DNA from: Melampsora larici-populina 98AG31
Lineage: Eukaryota; Basidiomycota; Pucciniomycetes; Pucciniales; Melampsoraceae
DNA: 64,000 nucleotides
Reading direction: 5' to 3'
NCBI RefSeq assembly: GCF_000204055.1
Contig: NW_006768766.1
Location: 838,706 to 902,705, forward strand
Positions 45,254 to 57,924 of this stretch are shown here, piece by piece; position 1 is the first letter of the stretch, and the number at the start of each line of letters is the position of its first letter. The position numbers and the translations under genes are program-made. The notes below the pieces were generated by a model. That model ran no database searches. It had not been told where the DNA came from and saw nothing but the letters and a program-made list of their open reading frames with translations.

Positions 45254-47484
45254 ACTTGAACTGCCCTATTGGAGTGGCTGAGTTCTGGAGTGAAGTGTGA
45301 AGATGTTATACATATGGAGTTATATATGGTTTTTTTGCGCTAGTTGAAGCCGGGATGTGATTGTCCCCCTCCAGCCTATGAGTGATGAAATTGCCTATGG
45401 GGTTAAAGGGAGATGTAACAGTGCTCCAACATGATCATAATAGAGTCAGATAAAGAGGATGGGACTTGCTTGCATCACATTTAGTGATATCATCATTAAT
45501 CCATCTCAGTACTAATACAGGCCCTAGCTACTGGGTTGGAGCAATTTGCTCAGGAGCTGCCAGGTTGGTGAGCAAGATTACAGTTCCTGTCTAGCGGCCA
45601 CATATCATTGTCATTGAAATCTCTAAAGTAGTCTGAATCTTCAGCATCATCAAGAATGTTTTTGGCGGCTTCAAAGACTTCCAACTTCTGATCATTTAAT
45701 TGATGAGGAGCATAAGTATTGTGTGTTACTTGTAGGACTTGGTGTTTCATGCCATTATCAAAATGTGTCATTTTGCTGCATCTTGTGCCAATACATGGAT
45801 ACGTCTGCATAATGTTGCTTGACGAAATGGGGATAGACTAGATGTTGATCTGAATGTGCTAGGCTGTGGTGAGTGACAGAGAAGGTAAGAGCAATCTTGA
45901 GGGCCAGAAATGAAAAACATCCAAAATAGATGTTACAATAAGAGAGGGGAAAAAGAAAAAGAACTGCGGCTTGGCAACCTCCAGATTTTTGAAATATGAG
46001 GAAATCAAACATAGCAAAAAGTGATTTCATTGGTCTGCATTTGATTTGCCTGGTCAAACTCTCTGGGGGACTAGAATTGATTACTGTGATTTCCAATTAG
46101 ATTTGTGAAGATGCTAAGAATAGACCACAAGAAGAAAGAACACTCAAGAATTCAGACAATTATATTACAAAGAACATCATTTTGGACAGCAGGAGTATTT
46201 TGGCTATCATCTCCCAGACTGGCCAAAGGATTGATTTATTGTTCATCTTGAATTCAGACCGTTCTTGATGTGAAGCACAGGATTTGCCTTTTCTCTTTCT
46301 TATCAGTACTGGCAAAGAGACTGGCTCTCTCTTTGCCTTGTCTCCTGAATCTGGCAATACTGTTGAACCAGTAGTCGCTCTTGTAAGTGTAGGGGAAGTT
46401 GGTAATGTAAGTTGGATGTTGCATGGAGATCTGAGGTATCTTCACTTGTTTGCTGACCGGAGGGAAGAGAACTGTGTGTTTTATCTGCCTGTGTTGGTGA
46501 AATGAGCTGAAACCTTTTGCTTTGCGTCCTTGTTCTGAAAGTATGACCTTTGTTGCCAAGGATTTGGTATTCAAAGGTGATTTGGGGATAAAGATCACTG
46601 GATCTCAAGGAGGTAGTGTACGTAATACTGCTGAAGAAGGAGATGACACACAAACAGAATTCATCAATAAAAACGTAAATTGAATCCAGTTTGATGTGAT
46701 GTTTTTTCACAAATTTCTGGGGAAACAAGCAAATGTGATCTAAGTATATTGGGTTTCATGAGGGATGACTAGCAGTGTACGTTCATAGTCTCCTCAGGAC
46801 CACTCAGACAAGGGGTGCGTTTTCACATGAACTTTGCGCTCAAAGGCTTATAGGATTCGAGAGGGGTTGAGCAAAATCTAAGTTTGCTTTAGACTCAAAT
46901 TTCAATGTGCATCAGGACACAAACCAAATCCCAAAATTCCCTTCGTATTGTTCAATCTAGCAAACTAAATGAGTAAAATCCTCTGATGGGAGTTTGATAG
47001 CATCATAAATTAGTCTTTAAACAGTTAGGATGTTGGGAGAAAACTTCACACGATGATATTCCCGTTCAAGCAAGAAAATTGAGTATCTGGGGGAAGTCAA
47101 ACAATCTTTATGCCCGCTATCTCGAGACAACAAATGAAATTCTAGGGGAGATTGTGGTTTAGCTTTCAGCATGCAGGATAAAACAAATCAAGATACAAAA
47201 TTTGATGCCAAAGTACCCCTAATGAAATGAAGGTGTGTGTGTGAGAACATTGTGGTATGGCTCTGTCCAAATCTACCACCATGTCTATATTTGTGTAGCA
47301 TTGCAAATTCCCCTCAAGGAGAGGTGTGAGCAAACATTATTTGCAGTTTGATGTTGTTCTGATTGGTGAATCCCGTACAAGGTTAAACACCCCTTTGAGG
47401 GAGAAAACCAGCACAAAGAGGTTGCTTGATTGGCAATTTGATCTTGCAAGAAAGGATCAACACCCCCTTACTCCACTTTTAAGG
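45254..47484. other. No gene recognised
   Basis: Overlapping short frames on both strands (for example 46254-46728) without motifs. No repeat ends were found before the miniature element at 47493. Confidence 0.25.
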
Positions 47485-47492
47485 GTCACTTG

Positions 47493-47756
47493 AGGACCCC
47501 GGTATGCTCCTATGAGGGGTACTGATGTCAAAAGATGACTTTTGAGCTCCTGCGTAATTACGCTTCATGGGATTATGCACTATTTTTTAAAATTGACGGT
47601 TTCTGCCCATTCCAGAGCTGCTTAAAGGTACAATACAGCTGATTTGAAAGATGAATCTTGTCTCAAAGTATGGGTAAAGAAAGGGGCTTATCTCTGCGGG
47701 AGCTCAAAAGTCATCTTTTTACATCAGTACCCCTCATAGGAGCATGCCGGGGTCCT
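47493..47756. mobile_element. Miniature hAT-type element, 264 bp, perfect 8-bp duplication
   Basis: Flanked by GTCACTTG at 47485-47492 and 47757-47764. The ends AGGACCCCGGTATGCTCCTA and, on the complement, AGGACCCCGGCATGCTCCTA continue as TGAGGGGTACTGATGT and AAAAGATGACTTTTGAGCTC with few differences, giving inverted repeats of about 65 bp. An 8-bp duplication with such ends fits hAT-mobilised miniature elements. The exact duplication and low arm divergence suggest a fairly recent insertion. Confidence 0.88.
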
Positions 47757-47764
47757 GTCACTTG

Positions 47765-49984
47765 ACCCTTGAGTTTTTCTCAAGGTATTGTAAGTTTGCA
47801 TTTGAGCTTTCTGAGTCAAATTGACTTGCTCACATGCAACACTTGAATAAGGAGGCCGTTACATTTCAACACAGTCACTATCGTACTGACTCCATCCCAA
47901 TTGATCCCTTGGAATTCACTACATTTCAAACAAGTCACTGATGGTTTGTCCAAGGTATTATGACATCTGAATCTGTGTTTTGGATAATCCTGTGATTTGT
48001 TCTTGAACAAAACATCATGTTGGAATTCATCCCTGATCTCTTGATCACATTGAGCTCATAATAAAGGTTGTTATTTTGGACCCTTTGTACTCACAACGTG
48101 TTAGGAAGAAATCAAGATGTAACATGTGATAAGAGGACTGATTGGACTTTCAAGCATGTGGTTAGGAAAGAATCAACAAGTTTCATGACTCTATTCATCG
48201 CAATCCTTTCCTGAGACATTCCAAATATCCCCATCTCAAAGTTTCCTTTGAATCTGCACAGGGAAATTCAATAGCCAAATTACAATGTCAAGACTTTGAT
48301 ATGCAAACTACCTACACAGAAGTAATGGACGGTTTCGTCCAAGCAGAGAGAAAACAATAAGAGTGGTCAACTTCATCGTTTGATTTTGTATTAACAATTA
48401 TTTAACATATGCTTCAAAACCTTGTTCAACAGCTTATTTGAGCAGAATGAAAAAATACAAGACAAACAAATTTGATGTTATCAATGCAGAAGAAGGTGTG
48501 TCCAAGGGGAAGAGATTACCACAATTTGTATAATCAAACACAGTAATGCAGGGAATCTGCTTCTACCATAAGCAAGTATTGGTATTGCAAAAGATTGAAA
48601 AAATGTGCATGTGTTTGCCTAAACATGTTTGCCTAAACAATGCTCATGACTAATGTCATCTCTGTGGTGAGGCACTAACATACTGGCTCCAAACAGATGG
48701 GCTAAGGGTAAGTAGACCAGTTCCCACGACAGTACCAATCTGGATTGCACAACAACCTCATGAGTTTTCCTGATGCCTCCTTGGATATCCCTGTTGTTGA
48801 TCCCTTGGTAGACGCAAGCTATATTGCAAACATAGTTAGCTTTGAAATATTTTAGAGCTCTTTCACATCATTTGACTCACATGTTTCAGTCACAAGTAGA
48901 CATCCTAATGATAATTTTTTTATATGATTTGGTGATGAAAATCATGGAGGGTTCGACATTTTGATTGAAGTTGATCTTTCTAGTTGAGTTAAATGATACT
49001 CCATTCATTTTGAGTAGCTTTGATGATCACCTGATTGGCTGAATTGGAATTTATAAGTATGAATGTCCTATGGTTGGTGGTCAATCTGAGTGGATATCAT
49101 TGTTAGACTAAAACTGTGAGTTGATTGAGAGTTAATGGTGAATCACTTCTCTTGATTGCTGATTGGGTTGAAGCTGAAAATCCAAATGAACTTGAGGTGT
49201 ATCAAACTTTTGAGGAAATCACCCAAAATTAAAATTTCTCATCCATTGTGCTCCGCATTTAGGGGATCAACCTGGTACAGCCATTGTAACATACATTAGC
49301 AGAATTTTGAGAAAATGTGTTATCGGCAGATTTATGTCTGAAAGTCAAAAACTCAAAATTTTTGGACTTTGATACCAAACTGTGTTGTCCTTCTCCTAGA
49401 TTGGACAGATAGTTTGATCTGCCGCTGATAATCATACCTCTTCACCATTTCTAGACTCTTTCACTTCCGGCTATGTCTCTCAATGCAATGGCCGGAAACA
49501 GCTTCATCCAATACTGACATCAATGACATCATATGATGAGAGATTTGCATTCCCCCTCCTTCCCATCACCATATATCCCATCTCCCTCCTTGATAGAATT
49601 GCCACCATCTTCCGTACATATTTCAACCAAATCAATCTCAATTTCAATTCTTATATTATCACACACAACTATTTTCACAAGCCATATATCATCACTTTTA
49701 TCAATAATTCTGTTTTGTCCTTGGTTTTACCCAGGACAACTTAATCAATTTACGTCTTCTGTTCAATGTTTGTCACGTTCTTTGCCTTTCATATACTTTC
49801 AGTATGGATATTTCTTTTCAAGGCGCCAGCCACGGCCTCCTTGACTGGTCGCATGAATGATTGTGAGTATTGCTTTATGGACTTCCTTTTTTGACATCTT
49901 CAAAGGATTCATCTTTCTAACTCAGTGTTTCACTTGCCAGACCAACTGGTGAGCACCAATTGATGCACACCCTGCATCCAACAG
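47765..49984. other. Region upstream of the copia-interrupted gene
   Basis: No clear gene up to about 49.5 kb. At 48607-48640 CATGTTTGCCTAAA is tandemly repeated. From 49500 the sequence becomes pyrimidine-rich, and an ATG at 49805 opens a short frame (MDISFQGASHGLLDW). It could be the first exon of the gene that continues at 49985 and beyond the copia element, but the connecting splices are uncertain. Confidence 0.3.
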
Positions 49985-50017
49985 AATCCCTTGTGGTGTA
50001 TTGGAACTCCAGCTTGT

Positions 50018-50186
50018 TGTTGCAATCAACTAGAGCGCACAGAAGAGGTTTCAGAAAGGGTGAAGAGAAACCCTCTCTGTGTGTGGCTCTAGGGTGCTTA
50101 TATACACAATGTCTTATGTAATATCAATATAACAGTTTACGTGAAAGATTAAACAAGTAGTCGGATGATTTGTAAGTAAGATGGAC
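50018..50186 (-). repeat. Copia 3' LTR, truncated
   Basis: Aligns without gaps to 53830-53998 with six differences, five of them transitions. The first 183 bp of the LTR on the element strand are missing; the pol frame is fused directly to the remainder. Confidence 0.88.
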
Positions 50187-53100
50187 AGCGCTGGAGTTCA
50201 CAAACCCAATCTGGGTGGTTAGGGTCTTCATATCCCTGTGGCTGTGACATCAGGATAGGATCGTCAAGTAAAGAGTTGAGAAAAGCGGACTTGATATCCA
50301 CTTGACGTCCCTTCCATTTCTTTGGTGCCAGAAGGGAGAAGACAAGTCGTAGCGTTTCCAGACGGGTTGTCGGAGAGAACACCTCCGAGTAATCCACACC
50401 CTGCACTTGAGAGTATCCCATAGCAACCAGTCGTGCTTTCAGCTTATCAAGTGATCCATCGATGTTACGCTTGATTTTGAACACCCATTTCGACTTAATG
50501 ATGTTACGTTTCGCCGGACGAGGAATAAGTCTCCAAGTTTGCATACCGATGAGTGTCGCAAATTCAGTATTGGCTGCCTTGAGCCATTTCGCTTTGTTAG
50601 GCAATCGGAGTAGCTGTTTCCAGGTGCGAGGAGTATCCAGAGAAGCATCCTCCTCGGTGGCAGGACTAGCCCAGTTGCCAAGGCGATCAGGTGCCTTGGA
50701 GGTTCGAGTAGAACAACGGGACGGGACAGTAGGTGGTACACGAGAAGCAGTTGGTTTGGGACACGGACGATTAGGTGGCTGAGGAGGTGGTGTAGGTGAT
50801 CTAGGAGCAGGAGCAGGTGATTCAAGAGGTGGTGTAGTCGGTGTTGGAACAGGATTAGACAGTTGAGGAGTTGGAACCGGATATTCCAAATGAGACGGGA
50901 GGGGAAAACTTGCAGTAGGTGGGAGATTCATACGTGTAGGGACTGATTCAGGAGACAAAGGTGGAGTGGGATCTTTGATAATGATCGGGGATGAAGGTGA
51001 AGAAATAGGACTTACAGAGATGGGTTCTATGTTTGGAAAAGAAGTTGTTGGAGACAGTGGGGAAGTAGGAGCAGGAGTAGCGATTGGTCGTCTACGAGGA
51101 GCATGGATAGAGTTAGAGAGACGTTGTTCACGAAGTGCACGTCTTTGACCCTCGGTTAGATGAGGAAGGATGGTAGGAGTAGCATCCATTGGCCATGGGA
51201 TATCCGCTTCTATCACAGGAGCAGGAGAGCTACAAAGAGTAGAGGAGTATGGAAATACATCATGACAAAACAGAACATCGCGGGACTTAACCACCTTTCT
51301 GTGACGAAGATCCCAGAGTCTATACCCGTTTCCATCTGGAAGGTACGATAAAATGATGGATGCTTGAGCTTTTGGATCGAGTTTTTGTCTGTTAGCTTCA
51401 GGTATCTTGTAGTACGCCTGACAACCAAACGGGAATAGATTAGGTAGAGATACATCAGATAGATTCAGGATCGAGTTAGGTGATCGGAAACCAGCTGGTG
51501 TATAGCATGGAATGGAGTTTAAAGTGTGTGACAGATATCTGAGAGCATCAGTTCAAAACAATTTTGGTAGCTTGGCACTGATCAGCGAGCATCTTATGTG
51601 ATTACCAATAGTTCAATTGGAACGTTCGGAGACACCATTGAGCTGAGGAGAGTGTGGTGGACCAGGATTGTGAGATATTCCGTGTTCCGCAAGGTATGTT
51701 TCCATTTCCTTACTAAGGTATTCACCTCCATTATCAGTTCTCAGGGCTTTCACATTGAACAAAGATAGATTATGAAATGCAGAACAAAAAGATTTAAATG
51801 AGACAAAAACTTCTGGTTTCATTTTAAGAGGATAGATTGTAGTGTGTTTAGAGTAATCATCAATAAAGGTAACAGAGTATTTGAATCCCTCCCTAGAGAC
51901 GACTTCACAGCTAGCTACATCAGAATGAACAAGATCACTGGGTTTGGAGGATTGGTAGGGACTTCTGGAATGAAAGGACATGCACGACATTTTGCTTTTA
52001 ACACAGATGACACATTGTTGAACTTCAATTTCATTCATTATGGAGGGGATGATATTATGAGACTTAAGAAGAGTTCTCAAAGGTCAAATTCCGATGTGAC
52101 CTAAACGAACATGCCAGTCGGACAGACTCATGTCAGCTTTACTGGCAAAGCAGGATGTAGATGATGGGTTATCGACCTTTGCGGGAAGATAATACAGATT
52201 ACCACGTCTAACACCATTTCCGACAGGCTTAGAGTTGGCCAAGTCATCAGTCAAATGGTAAATTTTGCATCCTTCACTGGTAAATACAACAGAAAAACCA
52301 TCATCACACAAGGCTGATACCGAAAGGAGTGGTTCCTGTAAGTCTGGAACAAGCAAAGATTTGTGACTGTTGAGTCCAGAGATAGATAGCAACACAGTTC
52401 CTGTGTGACTAGCATGGATGACCGAGTTGTCCGCGAGGTGAATTGCACGAGTAGACGGTAAAAGATCAGTGAGTGACGAGGTGTGAGGAGTCATGGTCAA
52501 TGAACAACCGGAATCGATGTTCCATTTGCGTACTCTAGTAGCATTTACGGATTCAGTCGAAGCGAATTTGACTTGGGTTCTGTCATCACCATTGTCGGAG
52601 TGGTCATCTGAGTCACTGAAATCAAGAGGTACTACACTTGTCTTCCCTGCGCGTGAAGGGTGATTACAAGATCGGTTTGACGGAGTTTTATGTTTTGATC
52701 CACTCGTAGAAGATTTTCTTTCAGCTTTAACTTTGTCCAGAGCCCAGCAGTGTTTTACATTGTGATTGGCTCGGTGACAGTATGAGCAGAGTTTAGTGTT
52801 TCGAGGACGTCAATCAGAGCTGGAGGAAGACGGATTGAATGCTTTCGAGGCGGATGAGAAGGTCTTAGCAGCAGACACAGACGGATGGTTACCAGAAGCC
52901 TTACAACGGATCTGTTCATTCTTGATGGCACAAACTACTGAAGCAGAATCCATGTTCTTTTGTTGCATTAACGGTGTTACCACATGAGCCCAATCATCGG
53001 GAAGAGAATTGATGAGGGATGTTGAGAAGATGTCGTCCGCCGTAAGAGGGTTTTCAGCCGTGATGAGAGATGATAGCTTCTCGAACTGACGATTCATTGA

Positions 53101-53478
53101 CTGAAGATGAGTGTCGAGGTCAGTTTCACCCATTTTTGAGGTGATCAGAGCGTTAAGAATACGCATTCGACCTCCAGAGGTTGAATCCTCATGTGCAAGA
53201 CGTAGCGCCTTCTACATAGCAGCAGCATTGTGAAGATGAGGTTGAATATATTGATAGTTTGCATCTTCAACAGCACGAGTGATAAGAGAACAGACACGAG
53301 TATTGTCATCATCAAAGGTGGCGGATTTGGAATCTCCTTCAACTTCTGAGATGACGTGACTAAGCTTTGCATCAAGAAGGTATAGCTCTACTGCGAATTT
53401 CCAATCTAGATAATTAGAATCTTGACCAGGGCTTGAGAGCAGTAATCCCGGACATTCGGTTTGCGTTACGATCATCAC
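50149..53478 (-). pseudogene. Copia Gag-Pol polyprotein, one frame with five stops
   Basis: The minus-strand frame from 53478 shows Gag (LDWKFAVELYLLDAK, ITSKMGETDLDTHLQSM), a zinc knuckle CSYCHRANHNVKHC (CX2CX4HX4C, about 52.78 kb), protease WNIDSGCSLTM (52.53 kb), the pre-integrase LSDWHVRLGH with CVIC, and the integrase core FIDDYSKH, RTDNGGEY and GVSERSN (51.95-51.62 kb). A long Pro-rich linker and RT WVFKIKRNIDGSLDKLKARL to VDIKSAFLNS (50.47-50.26 kb) follow. It ends before the YVDD box because of the deletion. The five interrupting stops (53212, 52810, 52084, 51613, 51553) are all in frame, with no frameshifts, and each can be explained by a single C-to-T or G-to-A transition. Confidence 0.9.
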
Positions 53479-53813
53479 CGCTTTTCGAAGACTCCATGTT
53501 TAATGGGTAGATATTGGGAGAGGACTTAGTAGCGTAGGATGTAGGGGGATATGGCGCTATAGATGTTGTAGGAGGATATACTACAGAGGTATACAGTAGA
53601 GGGAAATCCAGCGTGAGGGAGACGACGCTATGGTGATGAGATGAGATGTACGAGGAGAGAAGAGACGATGGTGAAAGAAAAATATACGAGGAGTATGTTG
53701 AGATATAGAAGATTTGTAAAATACAATGGTATACTGGTAAGTATCCACGGACCCTGGGAATGTGGCGCAAGATTGGTTTTACGAGATGAAGTAAGATTTT
53801 AGCAGTTGGTAGA

Positions 53814-53829
53814 GATGGGTCTCATAACC
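53814..53829 (-). promoter_or_regulatory. Copia primer-binding site, candidate half-tRNA type
   Basis: Directly inside the 5' LTR the plus strand reads TGGGTCTCATAACC, which looks like the anticodon-arm text of initiator methionine tRNA (CAT anticodon followed by AACC). The element strand, GGTTATGAGACCCA, would pair with it. Copia-type elements are known to prime from such internal half-tRNA sites. Confidence 0.6.
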
Positions 53830-54181
53830 TGTTGCAATCAACTGGAGCGCACAGAAGAGGTTTCAGAAAGGGTGAAGAGAAACCCTTTCTGTGTGTGGCT
53901 CTAGGGTGCTTATCTACACAATGTCTTATGTAATATCAATATAACGGTTTACATGAAAGATTAAACAAGTAGTCAGATGATTTGTAAGTAAGATGGACTA
54001 GCTTGTTGTCGAGGTGAATGACATATGAATTGTAGGAAACTGTTTTATGTGATAGACTTGATGTGAGAGATGACTTATAGGAGACTAGATCATGTGAAGA
54101 TAAAGATGACAAGCACATAAACAGATAGACGTTCACAGTAATACAGTACAGATGATTAAGGTGTGATTAAGTATTCCAACA
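53830..54181 (-). repeat. Copia 5' LTR, complete (352 bp)
   Basis: On the element strand it begins TGTTGGAATACTT and ends GATTGCAACA (inverted TGTTG...CAACA). The primer-binding site follows at once. Its last 169 bp are shared with the truncated 3' LTR. Confidence 0.88.
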
Positions 54182-55154
54182 CTTGTGAAGCTTTTGATTG
54201 GCATAATCCGGTGACAATTGAGGTCAGATTCACGATTTATACCAATCAGGAAGTCAAAATTGATTCTCCAAATCAGAGCACCCTCAAAGCTGGGGCCAGT
54301 AAGAAGGCCGCGAAGTCAGCCAAACTGAATTCAATTGATTTCAAAGCGATCAACAGCTACCTAGAGTTGAAATCTTGTGTATTTGGCAAGAGTCTGAACA
54401 AATTCAAGGATCTGGTAGCTAGAGTCTGTGACACTTATGAGGCTGGTATGAAAAGGTTGACTCTCCATAGTGATTTCTCTCCCAATTTAAAGTGGAAGAC
54501 TGCCATTGGGCCCTCAAAGTCAACTCTCAAAGATTTTGATCATTGGCAAACTTTGGTCAAAACTCTTGCAAAATTGATCAAAAAGAAGAGTGTAGTTTCA
54601 ATCAAGAATGAGAACGTGAAATCTAAAGAGGGTAAGAAGGTGAGTCTTGTTTGGTATCTCATCTTGATCCATCTTTGCCTCTCACTAATTGACTCTGATG
54701 TTTGATTTTCCAGGAATCAGCCACTAAGAAGCTCATTGCCACCACTCACAGAGGTAAGGCAGTACCTCAAGGATCTGAGGTGAGAGTCATGTGACACATG
54801 ATCATTGACTTTGTTTCAATCCGTTTTATGTTCACAGGAATCAAAGAAAGAAACCAAGTTAAAAGCCCTGGCATGCAAGATATTTAGCCAAGATGCTGCT
54901 GGAGGCTATGCCAGGGGAGCTGAGACTCTTTCAACAACTCCTTGGGATCCTACCTTCCATTATTGTTTGACTTATGCTGCACCCTGGATCTGGGCTACAG
55001 GGGTGGTAAGTGCTAGATACATACACGTTAATCCTATTAAATTGTGTAGAGTAATCCACTGACAACACTTTTTCCTCATGTAGATGGCCATTCTCGCGAC
55101 TGTCTGTATACCTCCCAATACTGTCGAGTTCCGGCAGTGAATCAAGCAAGCGTG

Positions 55155-55254
55155 NNNNNNNNNNNNNNNNNNNNNNNNNNNNNNNNNNNNNNNNNNNNNN
55201 NNNNNNNNNNNNNNNNNNNNNNNNNNNNNNNNNNNNNNNNNNNNNNNNNNNNNN
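55155..55254. other. Assembly gap (100 N)
   Basis: A run of exactly 100 N, a conventional gap of unknown true size. Features to either side should not be joined across it. Confidence 1.
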
Positions 55255-57924
55255 ACAGTGACTCTGAAAAAGTGAGATATCAATCAAGATCAATAACCAC
55301 TCCTCTTCTCACTTGGTGGAATTTGAGTTGTTCCTGGACGACTATGAAATTATGTTTGAAGATGATAAAACCCAAGGAATTCTTGAAAAGGCTGATCTTA
55401 GGGTGGACAGACTTGATCCCAAGCCCCCAACTTACGGCAGCAACTCTGACCTCAAAAGATTTAGAATCGTGGTATGACTCAGGCTCAAGCTCATCATCTG
55501 GCTTGTAAGTCTATTTTTCAAGTAATCCGTGAAATCTTGTAATTTACTCGACTGATTACTTGAACTCATTTGGTTTTGAGCTCAGGATATATCTATTTGA
55601 TCAAGTCAAACCACATCACATTATTATCAAAGTATGGAAGAATTGGTATTGTTTTAATTTTTTGTCTGTTCATCTTGTCAATCGCCTCTTCCACTATTGT
55701 TATTGAGTTTTCTATCGTATTGTTTTTATCTAGATCAATTTTATCACCTTGCTTGGTTCACCGCGTCTGTTTCAAATGCCTCACGTCGTTGTGAGCACAC
55801 AAAGATTTTTGAACCTTTTTTGAAAGAGTTCCTCTCATCCTTTGATCATGTCTTAACATCTCACCTGGGCACTCATGTATCGTGCCTTTCCAATGTGTAC
55901 ACCCCACCTTTATCTGATGACTTGGTAAAATTAGAGTAGGGCCATCTCCTTCTTTGCTTCACCAACCAACACTTCCATTGACTACCATTGTACTTGTTTG
56001 CATGTCCATCTTCAAGCTGATTTTGAGGATTAATGGAGACCCACGTTTTAGAATGATGAAAAAGAAAGATATTCAAATCATTGATGTGTATTCCAAGATA
56101 TAATCAGCTCTTTGGTTGTATCTCGCTTGTTGATCAAATCCCCAAACCAATCATGTCTTTGTATCTCAACTCCAGCTGTGCTTCTTCAGCTTGTAAAAGA
56201 CCTCAAGTGCGCAACAGGAAGCATAGGGCTCCGGTTAAGTACCTCAAGGCCAATAATGCATTAGTAGCGGACTTTCTTCCAAAGTCTAACTCTCAAATAT
56301 GTTGGCTATTGGCTAAATTTACTACAATGTTATTTGAATATGGCAATGTGCATAAATCATACCCCCTTGACTCTACTGGTGAAGAACACCTTTGACTAAA
56401 ATTTCTCACTCAAGAAGGCGTGATGTCAGATCAGCAAATCTTTGTCTTATAACCTACAGTTTTTAGCTCACTCACCAATAATTCAACCAGACAAAAAACA
56501 GTTTTTCTGGCTGATCTTTGACAATATGGTTTCCAACGGGCCTTCTTTGACTGGAGCATGAAAGAGGGCTGTTGCTGGAATCAAGTGATGACAATTCTGA
56601 TTATCAAGCACCAGACACACGCCAACCAGAGGAGTGATTTTGGAACCCCACCAATCAATCCAGCACACATAACTTACACAAAACTTGAGGGTATATTAAT
56701 GCACTGGATTTGTGGAAAAGCTTCTAGCATCCGATCAGACGCAACACACCTGAAAGGCTTTCTGTAATCAAGAATTACAAGAAGAAGCAACAGGTGAGTT
56801 ATTTTTCCTCACAAAACATATGACACATTATTGATTCGTATGCATCCAATTCATTCTGGCTTATAGTTATCCAAGTATTGTTGCAAAACTGTTGTACGTC
56901 ATCTGGGTGAAGAGTCATTAGACTTGACTGAGTGGGAACCAGACAAAATTTAACATACTAAATTCGGGCTGGTTTGGCAAAGTCTATGCAAATCTCTTGC
57001 ATCTGTTGATTGTCTTGCATACAAATACAAAGCTTAAGTCAATGGGATCCTCTTAGCTACTTGACGTTTTGATCAGTGTTTTGTGGACCGGTCCTATACT
57101 AATTCCAAATGCAGCAGTTTGCTGCGGCCTTGCTGAAAATTGCTACAATCAGGTGTGGTCTAATAGTCTCAATGATGATAAAAAGAACAAGCCCAAATGT
57201 CAACCACCCTTGCTTAACATTCTGGACAACCAAATTGAACTGTTGGTGGAAAAACCATAGATTCATCTGGGCCCATCTCAGTTTTTACTGAAGGTCTTAT
57301 CTTTGTTGGAATTTTCATGCCTACTTAAGAGTACACAAAGTTTAATATTATCCTGTTCCTTGTGCTTTGGATGGGATCAAACAATCCCATAAATGTATAT
57401 ACAAAGACTGAAGCACCATGTCATTCATTTGTTATGGATTTCACTTTCAAAGCTTGGCTCTCTGTTCTTCTTCAGATATTACACGGGCTTCTTCCTATAC
57501 ATGCTGTGAAAATCGTTATCTGATTGTTTAACAAAGGGTTTGAGGTACGACTAGGTACAACTGAGACAGGTTGCGCAAAAGCATATATCTACGTTCATAA
57601 AATATATTGGAACTATTGATCACTGTTTTCATAGGTTGATGACATGTCATTTAATGCCTAGGGCAATGATTTTCAATGACAGTCAAAACAAAATGACCCC
57701 CATGAATAGATACATGAGTAGAAATAAAGCAACCATACTCCTCAAGCCAACTACAATGTTTGTGCCCTGGGAAACCCCAAAAGTATCACATGGGTTTTCA
57801 ACAACAACACAGTGTCCAAATGTTTTCAAAACCAAGACATTTCCTGATGATTGGACTACAATAAGCCACATTAGCTTGAAGATGTGGCAGTGATTGATAT
57901 GGATTCTTATTTTAATTATCTCTT
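55255..57924. other. Unassigned region right of the gap
   Basis: Just after the gap a plus frame gives VEFELFLDDYEIMFEDDKTQ and RVDRLDPKPPTYGSNSDL (55318-55460). This may be an exon of a gene starting in or beyond the gap; no family is recognised. A frame at 56081-56395 (VKYLKANNALVADF) and others beyond show nothing familiar. Confidence 0.3.

Larger units (their letters stand above)
50018..54181 (-). mobile_element. Ty1/copia LTR retrotransposon with 3' deletion
   Basis: The element is bounded by the 5-bp duplication CTTGT (50013-50017 and 54182-54186). The 5' LTR (minus strand) is 53830-54181. Only the terminal 169 bp of the 3' LTR remain (50018-50186), matching 53830-53998 at 163 of 169 positions. 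The missing U3 part of the 3' LTR and the end of pol (rest of reverse transcriptase and RNase H) form one deletion ending at 50186/50187. Gag, protease and integrase remain in one frame interrupted by stops only. Order protease-integrase-RT is that of copia. Confidence 0.92.
49985..55140 (+). pseudogene. Unidentified multi-exon gene split by the copia insertion
   Basis: Removing the retrotransposon and one CTTGT copy joins NPLWCIGTPAC (exon from 49985) to EAFDWHNPVTIEVRFTIYTN at 54187 in frame. That exon runs to 54639 (GTGAGT donor), then 54714-54779, 54838-55005 and 55084-55140, all phase 0 with good GT-AG borders, ending in TGA at 55138-55140. The product is Lys-rich with VNSYLE-like text (AINSYLELKSCVFGKSLNKF), a DFDHWQTLVKTLAKL helix and a C-terminal AAGGYARGAETL segment. 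I know no function for it; it resembles a lineage-specific rust family. Open frames on both sides suggest the insertion is not old, or that this is one allele or copy among several. Confidence 0.55.
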
